DNA from: an uncultured Chloroflexota bacterium | GTDB taxonomy: Bacteria > Chloroflexota > Anaerolineae > B4-G1 > DUEL01 | Reading direction: 5' to 3' | Length of the DNA stretch: 7,116 nucleotides | NCBI GenBank assembly: GCA_937138275.1 | Contig: CAKZOY010000034.1 | Coordinates: forward strand, 1 to 7,116 | In this document: positions 7,084-7,116 of the stretch, piece after piece | Numbering within the stretch: position 1 is the first letter of the stretch | Layout: each line of letters begins with the position of its first letter | Program-made: the position numbers and the translations under genes | Notes under the pieces: generated by a model | What the model saw: the letters and a program-made list of their open reading frames with translations, nothing else | The model's database searches: none | What the model was told of the DNA's origin: nothing

Positions 7084-7116
7084 AGAGATACTCCGACTTG
7101 ATCCCCCACCAGTACA
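7082..7116 (-). CDS. Possible C-terminal end of an upstream gene (partial)
   Basis: One minus-strand frame reads YWWGIKSEYL and stops at TGA (7084-7082), exactly where the heptamer repeat begins. The aromatic-rich ending followed by charged residues is protein-like, and the same strand and position fit a gene upstream of the DUF255 gene. Only ten codons are visible, so no family can be assigned and chance is not excluded. Confidence 0.35.
   Translation of the reverse strand, partial: YWWGIKSEYL

Overview
The window looks like a piece of a high-GC, probably thermophilic bacterial chromosome, and a member of the Chloroflexota (Anaerolineae or Thermoflexia-like) is my best guess. That guess rests on gene content: a TPR protein with a tail of repeated Pro-Glu-Trp-Leu motifs, a THEP1-type NTPase and a ferredoxin with a 7Fe-like cysteine pattern. 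No rRNA or other definitive marker is present. Every convincing gene lies on the minus strand, so transcription runs from high to low coordinates.

In transcription order, the right end holds what may be the last codons of an upstream gene (7082-7116). A 100-bp degenerate heptanucleotide tandem repeat follows (6984-7083). Then comes a tightly packed cluster: a 662-aa DUF255/YyaL-family thioredoxin-fold protein, a pteridine-reductase-like SDR that overlaps it by an ATGA, and a THEP1-type NTPase 21 bp further on. A predicted promoter just after the NTPase stop drives a small ferredoxin, which ends in a clear Rho-independent terminator.

The centre (2769-3278) is a 510-bp non-coding stretch with a lot of structure. 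It contains the ferredoxin terminator, an imperfect 20-bp palindrome, a perfect 20-bp-stem hairpin next to a run of G-tracts, and a consensus -10 promoter element. It also contains a 160-bp element with 10-bp terminal inverted repeats beginning GTAA, flanked by exact 8-bp direct repeats. I read this as a MITE-like insertion of IS66 type, sitting in the 5' leader of the next operon.

That operon encodes three small membrane proteins in close order: a phage-holin-family (YvlD-like) protein, a UPF0316 (DUF5698/DUF2179) protein and a rhomboid serine protease with intact catalytic residues. About 100 bp further on, a TPR protein with a Pro/Glu-rich tail runs off the left edge.

Nothing here amounts to a clear new defence or biosynthetic system. 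The most noteworthy signals are the MITE-like insertion with its target duplication, the heptamer repeat that contributes a ribosome-binding site, the G-tract/hairpin block, and an SDR whose catalytic Tyr position is His.
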